Shown here: one piece after another, positions 9,773 to 17,501 of the stretch
Numbering within the stretch: position 1 is the stretch's first letter
How the letters are laid out: each line of letters starts with the position of its first letter
DNA from: Achromobacter spanius
GTDB taxonomy: Bacteria > Pseudomonadota > Gammaproteobacteria > Burkholderiales > Burkholderiaceae_B
Direction of reading: 5' to 3'
Length of the DNA: 64,000 nucleotides
Assembly (NCBI RefSeq): GCF_029637605.1
Contig: NZ_CP121261.1
Span: forward strand, 2,232,001-2,296,000
Notes under the pieces: model-generated
Told to the model about the DNA's origin: nothing
What the model saw: only the letters and a program-made list of their open reading frames with translations
The model's database searches: none
Program-made: the position numbers and the translations under genes

Positions 9773-11059
9773 TTACGATTTCTGGCCTGCGGCCTTGTCC
9801 TGCTGAGCGGGTTCGGCAGGTTTGGACGGCGCAGCGGGCTGGCCGCCCGGTTGGGGGTCGGGTTTCGCGGCGGGCTGTGCGCCAGATTGGCCCGCGGGTT
9901 GGCCCGGTTTAGAGGCCGCGCCGTTCTTGGTCCATTGGCTGACCTGCACCGGCGCCCCCGGGCGGATTTTCTGGAAGCCTTCAACCACGACCACGTCGCC
10001 AGCGTTCAGGCCGCTGGTGATCAACCAGTTGTTGCCCAGCGCGCCGCCAGTGGTCACGGGCAACTGTTGAATCTTGTTGTCCTTGACCAGCATCAGGCTT
10101 TGCGAACCGTCGGCGGTGCGTTGCAGCGCCTGCTGCGGCACCATCAGCGCCTTGTCGTTCACGCCCTGCTCCAGGCGGACCCGCACATACATGCCGGGCA
10201 GCAAGATGCCATCGGGGTTGGGCACTTCGGCGCGCAGGTTCACCTGGCCCGTGGACGGGTCCACGGTAATGCCCGTGAACAGCAGCTTGCCGGGGTGGTC
10301 GTATTCCGTGCCGTCTTCCAGCACGACCGTGGCGCGGGCGGTGTCCTTGCCCACCTGCTGCAGCTTGCCGCTGGCAAACGCGCGGCGCAGCGCAGCCAGC
10401 TCAGCGGTGGACTGGGTGAAGTCCACGTAGATCGGGTCCAACTGCTGCACGGTGGCCATCTGCGTGGCCGAGGTGGATTCCACCAGCGCGCCTTCAGTGA
10501 CCAGCGGCTTGCCGATGCGGCCCGTGATGGGCGAGGTGACGTCGGTATAGCCCAGGTTGATGGCGGCGTTGTCTTGCGCGGCCTTCGCGGCCGCGACGGT
10601 GGCGTCGGCCTGCCGGAACGAGGCCACGGCGTTGTCGTATTCCTGCTTGCTGACCGCGTTGGCCTTCACCAGCGGGGCGTAGCGGTCGGCCAGCAGCTTG
10701 GCGCTGAACAGGTTTGCCTGCGCCTGCTTCAGTTGTGCCGTGGCCTGATCGTACGCAGCCTTGTAAGGCGCCGGGTCGATCTTGAACAGCAGTTGGTTTT
10801 CCTTGACGTCGCCACCTTGCTCGAAGGTGATCTTCTGCACGATGCCGGTCACGCGCGCGCGGATTTGCGCATCGCGCACGGCATCCACGCGGCCAGGCAG
10901 TTCAGAGACGATGGGCGCGCGCTCAGGCTGAACGGTAATGACGCTGACCTGAGGCATGCCTGGGTTCATATGCGGCTCTTCTCCGCATCCCGCCAACACC
11001 AGCGCGAGGATGCCACCGGAAACAGCCAGACCTGAAACACGTTTAGGCAAAAACCGCAT
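9773..11059 (-). CDS. axyA: RND efflux periplasmic adaptor lipoprotein (membrane-fusion protein)
   Basis: This adaptor links the inner-membrane pump to the outer-membrane channel. The ATG at 11059 gives 428 residues beginning MRFLPKRVSGLAV, with a lipobox LAGC ending at Cys25. Typical MFP features follow: the lipoyl half GRVDAVRDAQIRARVTGIV, an alpha-hairpin rich in Ala/Gln/Lys, and the beta-barrel region. The C-terminal 40 residues are Pro/Ala/Gly/Gln-rich. The open frame continues 36 codons upstream, but that stretch is made of the repeated promoter-region sequence and lacks a signal peptide. It is the first gene of the efflux-to-pgsA run. Confidence 0.9.
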   Translation of the reverse strand: MRFLPKRVSGLAVSGGILALVLAGCGEEPHMNPGMPQVSVITVQPERAPIVSELPGRVDAVRDAQIRARVTGIVQKITFEQGGDVKENQLLFKIDPAPYKAAYDQATAQLKQAQANLFSAKLLADRYAPLVKANAVSKQEYDNAVASFRQADATVAAAKAAQDNAAINLGYTDVTSPITGRIGKPLVTEGALVESTSATQMATVQQLDPIYVDFTQSTAELAALRRAFASGKLQQVGKDTARATVVLEDGTEYDHPGKLLFTGITVDPSTGQVNLRAEVPNPDGILLPGMYVRVRLEQGVNDKALMVPQQALQRTADGSQSLMLVKDNKIQQLPVTTGGALGNNWLITSGLNAGDVVVVEGFQKIRPGAPVQVSQWTKNGAASKPGQPAGQSGAQPAAKPDPQPGGQPAAPSKPAEPAQQDKAAGQKS

Positions 11060-11100
11060 TGAAACCCCCGCGTAAGCGTAATGAACCGCTTCAGTTAATC

Positions 11101-11140
11101 GCATCAATCCGCATCGATCTGAATCGATCCGCATCTTCGT
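11101..11140. repeat. 10-bp direct repeats upstream of axyA
   Basis: Units GCATCAATCC, GCATCGATCT, GAATCGATCC and GCATCTTCGT follow one another exactly every 10 bp. Further GCATCAAT copies lie at 11146-11153 and 11161-11168. Spacing of about one helical turn places every unit on the same DNA face. Confidence 0.7.
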
Positions 11141-11169
11141 CAATTGCATCAATGTCAATCGCATCAATC

Positions 11170-11183
11170 AGCCTGATCAGGCT
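11170..11183. promoter_or_regulatory. Perfect 14-bp palindrome, candidate operator
   Basis: AGCCTGATCAGGCT is its own reverse complement. It lies about 110 bp upstream of the axyA start, next to the direct-repeat block. It is a candidate operator for a dimeric regulator of the pump. The binding protein is unknown. Confidence 0.4.
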
Positions 11184-11363
11184 ATCGAATCATCAAGCGC
11201 ACTAGCTTCAACCATGACGGCCAAACGCGATCACGCGCGATGAAACCAAGCCTTTACATCAGCCACGATACGTAAACAGCCCAATAATGTAACTCAGTTA
11301 CTGGGGAAATTACGGATTTTCAGCCGTTCACACGATGCATGGGGGGACAATCCGGTCACTGGC

Positions 11364-11765
11364 TCACAGGTTCGAAAGCTCTCTGAGATTGCCCAGGAAC
11401 ACATAGCCCACGCCGTGCACAGTATGCAGCGGCAAGCGAATGCCTGTCTGCAAAACTTTGCCGCGCAGTCGGCAGATCGCCACATTCAGGGTGCGCAGGT
11501 TGGTGCTTGCGCGCAACGTCATCAGTTCTTCACGCAACAGTTCACGGTTTGGGTTACGCAGCAGGCAAATGAAGCACGCGCGTTCGATTTCCGTCAGGTC
11601 GATACGCACGCCACTGGGCGCCAAGAGCGTCCAACCCCGGTATAGCAGGCTCCACCAGCCATCAAGGCGGTCGTTCGCCAACGGCAGGGGCGCGGCGGTC
11701 TGGGGCAAGGCAGAGGCGTCCTGCGGCTGGGATGCCAGGCGGGTAAAAACGTCGAGCGCGTTCAT
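11364..11765 (-). CDS. Standalone OmpR/PhoB-type winged-helix DNA-binding protein
   Basis: The 133-residue protein matches only the C-terminal effector domain of OmpR/PhoB regulators. It has the pattern LTEIERACFICLLRNPNREL, then REELMTL, then the recognition-helix segment NLRTLNVAICRLRGKV and the terminal beta-hairpin TVHGVGYVFLG. The 45 residues before it are not a receiver domain and carry no phosphorylatable Asp pocket. It may be activated by a partner or by its own level. It lies immediately upstream of the efflux operon in the same orientation, so it is a candidate regulator of it. No target is proven by sequence. Confidence 0.75.
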   Translation of the reverse strand: MNALDVFTRLASQPQDASALPQTAAPLPLANDRLDGWWSLLYRGWTLLAPSGVRIDLTEIERACFICLLRNPNRELLREELMTLRASTNLRTLNVAICRLRGKVLQTGIRLPLHTVHGVGYVFLGNLRELSNL

Positions 11766-11924
11766 GGCGAGTCTCCACCAGGACGGCCTACACCAACAGC
11801 GGCGGGGGCCCCGTCCCGGAACAAGGTTGCGGTTTGTCCTTGAAGACTACCGGCCTTGCGGCCTTATGACGCGGGTACGACGCCCTATCGGCCCGAATAT
11901 CAGACCAGTCCTATGAAAACCTGA

Positions 11925-13118
11925 CTAACTGCGCTTGCCGTTGCGATGGATATCGTGCGTGACGAAGCAACTGTCTTGCGTGGGACGGGCCAAAATGCCG
12001 GGTTTCGCAAGGGTCTGGCGGATATCGGACAAGCCGGACTCCCAGTGCTCGCGCATGGCCTCGGTACCGAATTCATAGTCCTTGGAATAGCGTTCCCGAT
12101 GCTTGGCTTCGTAGATCAGGTTGATGATGTTGGTGGCCGGCGTATGCGACAGCGTGCGGATATCGGCGAGCTCGGGCGCGTTGCGCTCGGCTTCGGGCAG
12201 GCGCTCAAGCAGGCGCTGCAAACCGTGGCGCAGTTTCAGCACGCGGCGCAACTGGTCGGTAACCAGGCGGGTGCGGCTGGAATACTGGATGTCTTTCTGG
12301 CGCTCGGCGACTTCTTCCAATGTCGTGGGCAGGCCGCCGCGCGCGGGCCAGAGGTCAACCTGGAAGGCCAGCGTGTCGCGCATGTTTTCGGTGGTCAGCA
12401 CTTGCGCCAGCGGCGTGTTGGACACCACGCCGCCGTCCCAATAGTGTTCGCCTTCGATCTCCACGGACGGAAAGCCCGGCGGCAAGGCGCCCGAGGCCAT
12501 GACGTGTTCGGGCCCCAGGGTGTCTTTCAGGCTGTCGAAGTAAGCGAAGTTGCCCGAGCGCACGTTCACCACGCCGAAGCTGGCTCGTATGGCGCCGCTG
12601 TTGAGCAGGTCAAAATCCACGAACTGGCGCAGCGTCGCGGCAAGCGGCGTGGTGTCGTAGAAGCTGGTGGACGCCGCGCCCCGCCCTTTCACCAGGTAGG
12701 GCGGCGGGAAGCGCGGCTTGAAGAAACCCGGCTGCCCCGAAAACAGGGCCTGAAACGCGGACACCTGGCCGTTCATGGCGGGCGAGCCAAAGCCGAACGG
12801 AACGCCTTCGAACATGCCCGCCAGCGTATCGCCCCACGGCACCGACGCAAAGCCCGAGGGGCGGCAGATGCTTTCCCAGAAGCCGCGCAAGCGATCAACG
12901 CGCTCATCTTCGCGGGAGCCCGCGATGATGGCCGCATTGATCGACCCGATGGAAATACCCGACACCCAGTTTGGCCGGATGCCGGCCTCGTGCAAGCCCT
13001 CGTAGACCCCCGCCTGGTAGGACCCGAGCGCGCCTCCGCCTTGCAGCACGAGGGCAACGGTGTCGTAGGCCGGCGTGTTGCCGGTGTCTTCGGACAAAGT
13101 CTTGCGGCGAGTGGTCAT
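11925..13118 (-). CDS. Patatin-like phospholipase with DUF3734 C-terminal region
   Basis: This predicted serine acyl hydrolase uses a Ser-Asp dyad. The oxyanion-hole motif LVLQGGGALGSYQAGV lies near residues 20-35, the nucleophile elbow GISIG just after, and the catalytic Asp in YWDGGVVSNTP. The region after about residue 270 (LEEVAERQKDIQYSSRTR to YSKDYEFG) fits the DUF3734 extension of bacterial patatins. The ATG at 13118 has a GAGGTAG ribosome-binding site and gives 397 residues. The much longer open frame upstream is the shadow of the neighbouring lipoprotein gene. Some homologues are linked to polyhydroxyalkanoate metabolism or lipid turnover. The substrate is unknown here. Confidence 0.9.
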   Translation of the reverse strand: MTTRRKTLSEDTGNTPAYDTVALVLQGGGALGSYQAGVYEGLHEAGIRPNWVSGISIGSINAAIIAGSREDERVDRLRGFWESICRPSGFASVPWGDTLAGMFEGVPFGFGSPAMNGQVSAFQALFSGQPGFFKPRFPPPYLVKGRGAASTSFYDTTPLAATLRQFVDFDLLNSGAIRASFGVVNVRSGNFAYFDSLKDTLGPEHVMASGALPPGFPSVEIEGEHYWDGGVVSNTPLAQVLTTENMRDTLAFQVDLWPARGGLPTTLEEVAERQKDIQYSSRTRLVTDQLRRVLKLRHGLQRLLERLPEAERNAPELADIRTLSHTPATNIINLIYEAKHRERYSKDYEFGTEAMREHWESGLSDIRQTLAKPGILARPTQDSCFVTHDIHRNGKRS

Positions 13119-13132
13119 ACGGCTACCTCGGG

Positions 13133-13738
13133 TCAGGGTTTGCTTTTGTCCGGCAGTTGCGGCGCGGCCACGCCGGCGCGGAACGGATACTTGGCGAAGA
13201 TCTGCGCCACGGCCTTGTCCACGTTCTGCGGCGTGTTGGCGCTGTCGGGGTTCTGCACTTCGCCCACGGCCACGCCTTCCCACACCAGTTGCTTGCGGCG
13301 CGCGTCGACCAGGTCGATGTTCAACGTGCCTTCGGTGTATTGGTAGACATCGTCGCCCCAGCCGTAGCCGGGCCAGCCGCCGTAGAAGCCAGAGCGGTAG
13401 CCGTAGTACGGCCCCATGGGCGGCGCAGCGGGGGTGACCTGCGTTTTTTGCTGGAGCTTGGCGCCGAAGTTCACCAGCAGGTCGGGATTGGATGCGTTGT
13501 AGGTATAACCGCGCATTTCCATCTGGCCGCGCGTGGCGTCCTTCAGGCGCTCGGTGAGCAAGGTGCTGTAGCCGGCCTTGTCGGTGCCTAGCGGCGTCAT
13601 GAAACCGAAGGTTCGGTACTGCGCAAAATTGGCCTGATGGTCGTAGTCGCCCTTGATCGTGGGCCCTGAGGCGCACGCTGCAAGCAAGGCCGTCATGGAA
13701 CCCGCCGTCAACCATTTCACCGCTTTCATCGCTTTCAT
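13133..13738 (-). CDS. DUF4136 lipoprotein
   Basis: The 201-residue precursor begins MKAMKAVKWLTAGSMTAL and has the lipobox LAAC, with Cys at about 22, so it is probably lipid-anchored. The DUF4136 pattern is clear: DYDHQANFAQYRTFGF near the N-terminus, then a beta-rich region with GTLNIDLVDARRKQLVWEG and the ending AVAQIFAKYPF. A Gly/Tyr/Pro-rich insert (about residues 115-135) is unusual. It ends 14 bp before the phospholipase gene, suggesting one transcript. Function is unknown for the family. Confidence 0.85.
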   Translation of the reverse strand: MKAMKAVKWLTAGSMTALLAACASGPTIKGDYDHQANFAQYRTFGFMTPLGTDKAGYSTLLTERLKDATRGQMEMRGYTYNASNPDLLVNFGAKLQQKTQVTPAAPPMGPYYGYRSGFYGGWPGYGWGDDVYQYTEGTLNIDLVDARRKQLVWEGVAVGEVQNPDSANTPQNVDKAVAQIFAKYPFRAGVAAPQLPDKSKP

Positions 13739-13893
13739 GGGGATGTCTCCGAGAGCACAGGGCCACGACATAGTGCCGCGAAGCCCGTAAAGTTTCAACA
13801 GAATCTCATTCGCATCCCGTGCCGACGCCACCCCGGTCGCGCCTCGCCGCGCCCTGCCCGTCCATTACACTCGGGGCTGGCTTTTTGACCCTG

Positions 13894-14700
13894 ATGCTGA
13901 CCACCATGTTGGAACTCGACGGCTCGATCTGGTTTCGTTCCGGCGCCCAGACCTGGGGCGGAAAAAATCGCATAGACCTGCTGGCGCAGATTGACGCCAC
14001 CGGCTCCATCACGGCCGCCGCGCGCGCCGTGGGCATGAGCTACAAGGGGGCCTGGGACGCCATCGACGCCATGAACAACCTGGCCGGCGAACCGCTGGTG
14101 CTGCGGGCGGCGGGCGGCAAGGGCGGCGGCGGCACGCAACTGACCGACCGCGCGCGCCGCCTGATCGCGACCTTCCGCGCGCTGGAATCCGAGCACCGGA
14201 AATTCATGGACAAGCTGACGCACGCGGGGCTGGACGCCAGCGGCGACATCGACCTGATGAGACGCTTCATGCTGAAAACCAGCGCACGCAATAAATTCCT
14301 GGGCACCGTGACCGAGATCCGCACCGGTGCCGTCAACGACGAAATCCAGCTTCGCATCGCGGGCGGGCACCTCATCACCGCCACCATCACGCGCGACAGC
14401 ACGGCGGAACTGGGCCTGCAGCCCGGTAAAGAGGCGATTGCGCTGGTCAAGGCGTCCGCCGTCATCATCGGCGCGCCGGGTCCGGGCTTGCGGCTGTCGG
14501 CGCGCAACCAACTGCTGGGCCATATCAGCGCCATCCGGCCGGGCGCGGTCAATAGCGAGATCCTGATCGGCATGGAAGGCGGCGCCACGCTCGCGGCCAT
14601 CGTCACCAATGACAGCGCAGAGGAACTGGGGCTGGAAGTGGGCGCGCCCGCCGTGGCCATCTTCAAGGCATCCAGCGTGATCCTGGGCGTGCTGGACTAG
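13894..14700 (+). CDS. modE: Molybdate-responsive transcriptional regulator ModE
   Basis: ModE binds molybdate and represses molybdate uptake genes. The N-terminal winged helix contains the LysR-like helix DATGSITAAARAVGMSYKGA and is followed by two tandem Mop/TOBE domains (SARNKFLGTVTEIRTGAVN and SARNQLLGHISAIRPGAVN) that form the oxyanion-binding sites. I placed the start at ATG 13894 (268 residues). The ATG at 13906 is equally good. The gene is convergent with modC, only 9 bp from it. A likely operator lies at 16886-16919 before modA. Confidence 0.93.
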   Translation: MLTTMLELDGSIWFRSGAQTWGGKNRIDLLAQIDATGSITAAARAVGMSYKGAWDAIDAMNNLAGEPLVLRAAGGKGGGGTQLTDRARRLIATFRALESEHRKFMDKLTHAGLDASGDIDLMRRFMLKTSARNKFLGTVTEIRTGAVNDEIQLRIAGGHLITATITRDSTAELGLQPGKEAIALVKASAVIIGAPGPGLRLSARNQLLGHISAIRPGAVNSEILIGMEGGATLAAIVTNDSAEELGLEVGAPAVAIFKASSVILGVLD

Positions 14701-14709
14701 GGTTCTGAA

Positions 14710-15396
14710 TCAAACCCCCACGTCATCGCGGCGGTGGCCCACCTTGCCGTCGCGCACTTCAAAGACCTCGTCGGCCAGCGCGTCCACGTCCGCCGGGTCA
14801 TGCGTGATCAGCAGCATCGGCACGTCAAGCTGCCGCTGCAAGGCACTCAATTCCTGGCGCATCCGGCCGCGCAGGTGCGCGTCCAGCGCCGAGAACGGCT
14901 CGTCCAGCAGCAGGATGTCGGGTTGCAGCATCAAGGCCCGCGCCAGCGCCACGCGCTGCTTCTGGCCGCCGGAGATTTCACCGGGATAGCTGCCGACGAT
15001 GGCGCCCAGTTCAAAGGCATCGACCCAGCGCCTGGCCTCGGGCCCTACCTCGCGCCGGGGCGGGTTGCGCCAACCCCGGCGCAATCCAAAAGCGATGTTC
15101 TGCGCCACCGTCAGATGCGGGAACAGGGCGTAGTCCTGGAACAGATACGCCACGCGCCGCGCCTGCGCGGGCAGGCAGATGCCGGCTTCGGCGTCGAACA
15201 GCACCCGCCCATTGATCTCGATGCGTCCGGCGTCCGGGCGCAGCAGCCCTGCCACGGCGCGCAAGGTCAGGCTCTTGCCCGCGCCGGACGGCCCGAACAG
15301 GGCGATGCGTTTTGATGACGACGTAAACGCCGCATCCAGTTGAAAGTGCCGGTCGCCCGACACCATGCGCCTGCTGACTTGGATGCTGATGCTCAT
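14710..15396 (-). CDS. modC: Molybdate ABC transporter ATP-binding protein, short form
   Basis: This is the ATPase of the molybdate importer. Walker A (GPSGAGKS), Q-loop (YLFQDYALFPHLT), signature (ISGGQKQR), Walker B (ILLLDEPFSALD) and switch His (LLITHDPADV) are all intact. At 228 residues it lacks the C-terminal Mop domain found in the longer E. coli-type ModC, so molybdate sensing by the ATPase itself is unlikely. Its start overlaps the modB stop by 4 bp. Confidence 0.9.
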   Translation of the reverse strand: MSISIQVSRRMVSGDRHFQLDAAFTSSSKRIALFGPSGAGKSLTLRAVAGLLRPDAGRIEINGRVLFDAEAGICLPAQARRVAYLFQDYALFPHLTVAQNIAFGLRRGWRNPPRREVGPEARRWVDAFELGAIVGSYPGEISGGQKQRVALARALMLQPDILLLDEPFSALDAHLRGRMRQELSALQRQLDVPMLLITHDPADVDALADEVFEVRDGKVGHRRDDVGV

Positions 15397-16079
15397 CGCC
15401 CGCCCCCGTTGCGCTGGCCGGCGCCCACCGGCAGCAGCTTGCCCGCCACCACCAGGACCACCACGCAGGTCATCGACGTGACCAGCACCAGCAGATTGGC
15501 GGTGCGGTCGTCTCCCGCCTGCACGGCTTCGTAGATGGCGACCGACAGTGTCTGCGTGCGGCCCGGCAGGCTGCCGGCGATCATCAGCGTGGCGCCGAAT
15601 TCGCCCAGCGCGCGGGCAAAAGCCAACAACACGCCCGCCACAATGCCACGGGCGGCCAAGGGCAGCGTCACGCGGAAGAACACACCGGCGTCGCCCACGC
15701 CCAGCACGCGCGCCGCGTTTTCCAACTGCGCGTCCACGTTTTCAAACGCGGCGCGCGCCGACTTGAATACCAGCGGAAACGCCACGATGGCGGCGGCGAT
15801 CACCGCGCCCTGCCAGGTGAAGACCAATTCAATGTCCCACTTCGCCAGCGTTTCACCGATGATGCCGCGCCGGCCCAGCAACACCAGCAGGTAGTAGCCC
15901 AGCACGGTAGGCGGCAACACCAGCGGCAACGTCAGGATGGCGTCCAGCAGATCACGGCCCGGCCAGCGCCAGCGCGACAGGCCATAGGCCGCGGCGGTGC
16001 CGGCCACGGTGGCCAACAGCGTTGCCCAGCCGGCCACTTTCAGCGACAGCAGCAGCGGCACCCAGACCGAATCCGTCAT
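15393..16079 (-). CDS. modB: Molybdate ABC transporter permease
   Basis: This inner-membrane channel subunit has 228 residues from the ATG at 16079, with about five membrane spans. The EAA-loop region that contacts ModC is visible as ENAARVLGVGDAGVFFRVTLPLA. The motif LPLVLPPTVLGYYLLVLLGRRG is characteristic of ModB. It lies between modA (24 bp away) and modC (4-bp overlap). Confidence 0.93.
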   Translation of the reverse strand: MTDSVWVPLLLSLKVAGWATLLATVAGTAAAYGLSRWRWPGRDLLDAILTLPLVLPPTVLGYYLLVLLGRRGIIGETLAKWDIELVFTWQGAVIAAAIVAFPLVFKSARAAFENVDAQLENAARVLGVGDAGVFFRVTLPLAARGIVAGVLLAFARALGEFGATLMIAGSLPGRTQTLSVAIYEAVQAGDDRTANLLVLVTSMTCVVVLVVAGKLLPVGAGQRNGGGR

Positions 16080-16103
16080 CGATACCCGCCTATCCAACCG
16101 ACA

Positions 16104-16862
16104 TCAAGGTTGCTGAAAGCCATAGCGCGCCAGGATGGTCTGGCCCGCGGGCGACAGCACATAGGCCACGAAACGTTCGGCTTCCGCGGCGGCCGCCTGG
16201 CGCGCCGTAACGGCAATCGGATAGGTCACGGGCGTTTGCGACGGCACGCGCACCGCCACCTTGACCTTGTCGGGCATGATGGCGGCGTCGGTGGCGAACA
16301 CGAAACCGGCGTCAACCTCGCCGCGCGATACATAGGCCAGGCTTTGGCGCACGTTCTGCGCCAGCACGCCCTTGGCCTGCACGGCGTTCCACAAGCCCGC
16401 CGCTTCCAGCGCGCCCTGCGTGTAGCGGCCCACCGGCACCGAGGCCGGGTTGCCGTAAGCCACGCGTTTGATGTCATCGCGGGTCAGGTCTTTCAGCGAT
16501 GTGATGTTGGCCTGGCTGTCGGCCGGCACGATCAACACGACCTGGTTCGCCGCGAAGTCCACGCGCGAGGCCCGTTTCACGGCCTGTTCCGCAACCGCCT
16601 TGTCCATCGCCTTCTGGTCGGCCGAGGCGTACACATCGGCGGGCGCGCCCTTCAAGATCTGCTGCAGCAAGACGTCCGACGCGCCGAAGTTCAACACGAC
16701 CTTGGTGTCGGGGTGTTCCTTTTCGTAGGCCTGCGCCACGTCCTTGAAGGCGTTGGTCAGGCTGGACGCGGCGGATACCACCAGGTCGGCCGCGTGGGCG
16801 CCAGGCATCCACAGAGCGCAAAGCGCCAGGGCCAGCGTCGGCAGCGCACGTTTGCAAGACAT
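16104..16862 (-). CDS. modA: Molybdate ABC transporter periplasmic binding protein
   Basis: The 252-residue precursor has a Sec signal peptide ending near GAHA, followed by ADLVVSAASSLTNAFKDVAQ, whose Ser-Ser ligates the oxyanion in ModA. Other family signatures are VLNFGASDVLLQQILKGAPADVYASAD and DAGFVFATDA. It is the first gene of modABC, and a ModE-like operator covers the sequence just upstream. Confidence 0.94.
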   Translation of the reverse strand: MSCKRALPTLALALCALWMPGAHAADLVVSAASSLTNAFKDVAQAYEKEHPDTKVVLNFGASDVLLQQILKGAPADVYASADQKAMDKAVAEQAVKRASRVDFAANQVVLIVPADSQANITSLKDLTRDDIKRVAYGNPASVPVGRYTQGALEAAGLWNAVQAKGVLAQNVRQSLAYVSRGEVDAGFVFATDAAIMPDKVKVAVRVPSQTPVTYPIAVTARQAAAAEAERFVAYVLSPAGQTILARYGFQQP

Positions 16863-16885
16863 GGTCTTCCTTGAAAATTGCGGTT

Positions 16886-16919
16886 CGGTAGCGAAATATA
16901 TAGCGGTATATAACGACCG
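16886..16919 (-). promoter_or_regulatory. ModE-type operator upstream of modA
   Basis: Two arms, CGGTAGCGAAATATATA and TATATAACGACCG, form an imperfect inverted repeat around GCGG. This resembles the ModE box (CG.TATATA - spacer - TATATA.CG). It lies 24-57 bp upstream of the modA ATG, where bound repressor would block transcription when molybdate is plentiful. Confidence 0.72.
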
Positions 16920-16976
16920 TCAATTTGGCACCTGGGCAGGGTCCGCGCCCGATAAAGGTTTAGGGAAGAAGCGGCT

Positions 16977-17327
16977 TCAGCCGCGCTCGACGGTCGTGAC
17001 GCGCAGCGTCTCCGGCGCCAGCGCCTCCTGCAGGCTGGCCAGCGCCAGCTCGGGCTGGGCCGCGCCGCACATGAAGATGTCCAAGGCCGCGAAGCGGTGT
17101 TCGGGCCAGGAATGAATGCTGATATGGGATTCGCTCAGCATGACCACGCCAGTCACCCCCGCGCCCTCGCCGAAGTGATGGAAATGCGCGCTCAGCACAT
17201 TTGCGCCCGCGGCCCGCGCTGCCGCGACCAATTGCGTTTCAAGCACCTTGGCGTCGCGCAGAAGGTCGGCGGCTACACCGCGAAAATCGGCCAGCACATG
17301 GCGGCCGGGCGTGGCGTGCACCGTCAC
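16977..17327 (-). CDS. speD: S-adenosylmethionine decarboxylase proenzyme-like protein (SpeD, short bacterial class)
   Basis: This pyruvoyl-dependent decarboxylase normally makes decarboxylated SAM, the aminopropyl donor for spermidine. The self-cleavage site LSESHISIHSWPE puts the cleavage between Glu66 and Ser67. GRHVLADFRG, HFHHFGEGAGVTGVVML and FMCG are typical of the approximately 120-residue class. I chose GTG at 17327 because it overlaps the upstream stop (GTGA), giving 116 residues. An ATG at 17378 would add residues read out of phase from the upstream peptide gene. SpeD homologues have been reported to evolve into ornithine or arginine decarboxylases, so the substrate is not certain. 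Confidence 0.88.
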   Translation of the reverse strand: MTVHATPGRHVLADFRGVAADLLRDAKVLETQLVAAARAAGANVLSAHFHHFGEGAGVTGVVMLSESHISIHSWPEHRFAALDIFMCGAAQPELALASLQEALAPETLRVTTVERG

Positions 17328-17497
17328 TTGTGCGATCCACCCGACGACCAGCCCGAGCCTCCGGACGAACTGCCCCAACTACTGCTGCTACTGCTGCGGC
17401 TGCCACTGCCGCCGCTCATGCTGACGCCCGGCGAATTGGCGCCCGTGGCCGCCATCACCACCACCAAGGCATAGATGCCATACAGGAACTTGCCCAT
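17324..17497 (-). CDS. 57-residue membrane-anchored Ser/Gly-rich peptide of the polyamine locus
   Basis: This small frame starts with ATG five bases after the DUF4178 gene and ends in a TGA overlapping the speD GTG start. The N-terminus MGKFLYGIYALVVVMAATG is a plausible membrane segment or uncleaved signal. The rest is Ser/Gly-rich with three Trp (SRSSSSSSWGSSSGG, GWSSGGSHK). I recognise no family. Tight packing on both sides argues for a real translated gene. It could be a membrane tether or a small partner of the SPFH/DUF350 proteins. Confidence 0.7.
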   Translation of the reverse strand: MGKFLYGIYALVVVMAATGANSPGVSMSGGSGSRSSSSSSWGSSSGGSGWSSGGSHK

Positions 17498-17501
17498 CGT
17501 T

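Larger units (their letters stand above)
11060..11363. promoter_or_regulatory. Leader/promoter region of the efflux operon
   Basis: This 304-bp gap separates axyA from the stop of the standalone winged-helix gene, both on the minus strand. I see no gene in it. It holds 10-bp direct repeats (11101-11140, with related units to 11170), a perfect 14-bp palindrome at 11170-11183, and a smaller inverted repeat (GTAAC-TCA-GTTAC) at 11289-11301. Such clustered symmetric sites suggest regulator binding. No promoter could be assigned with confidence. Confidence 0.5.

Noticed and set aside
11101..11170. Coding extension of axyA through the repeat block
   Set aside because: The 36 extra codons lack a signal peptide and derive from the 10-bp repeats. 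The lipoprotein signal starts at 11059.
13119..13766. N-terminal 200-codon extension of the patatin gene
   Set aside because: It is the offset reading of the DUF4136 lipoprotein gene. A good ribosome site precedes the ATG at 13118, where the family sequence begins.
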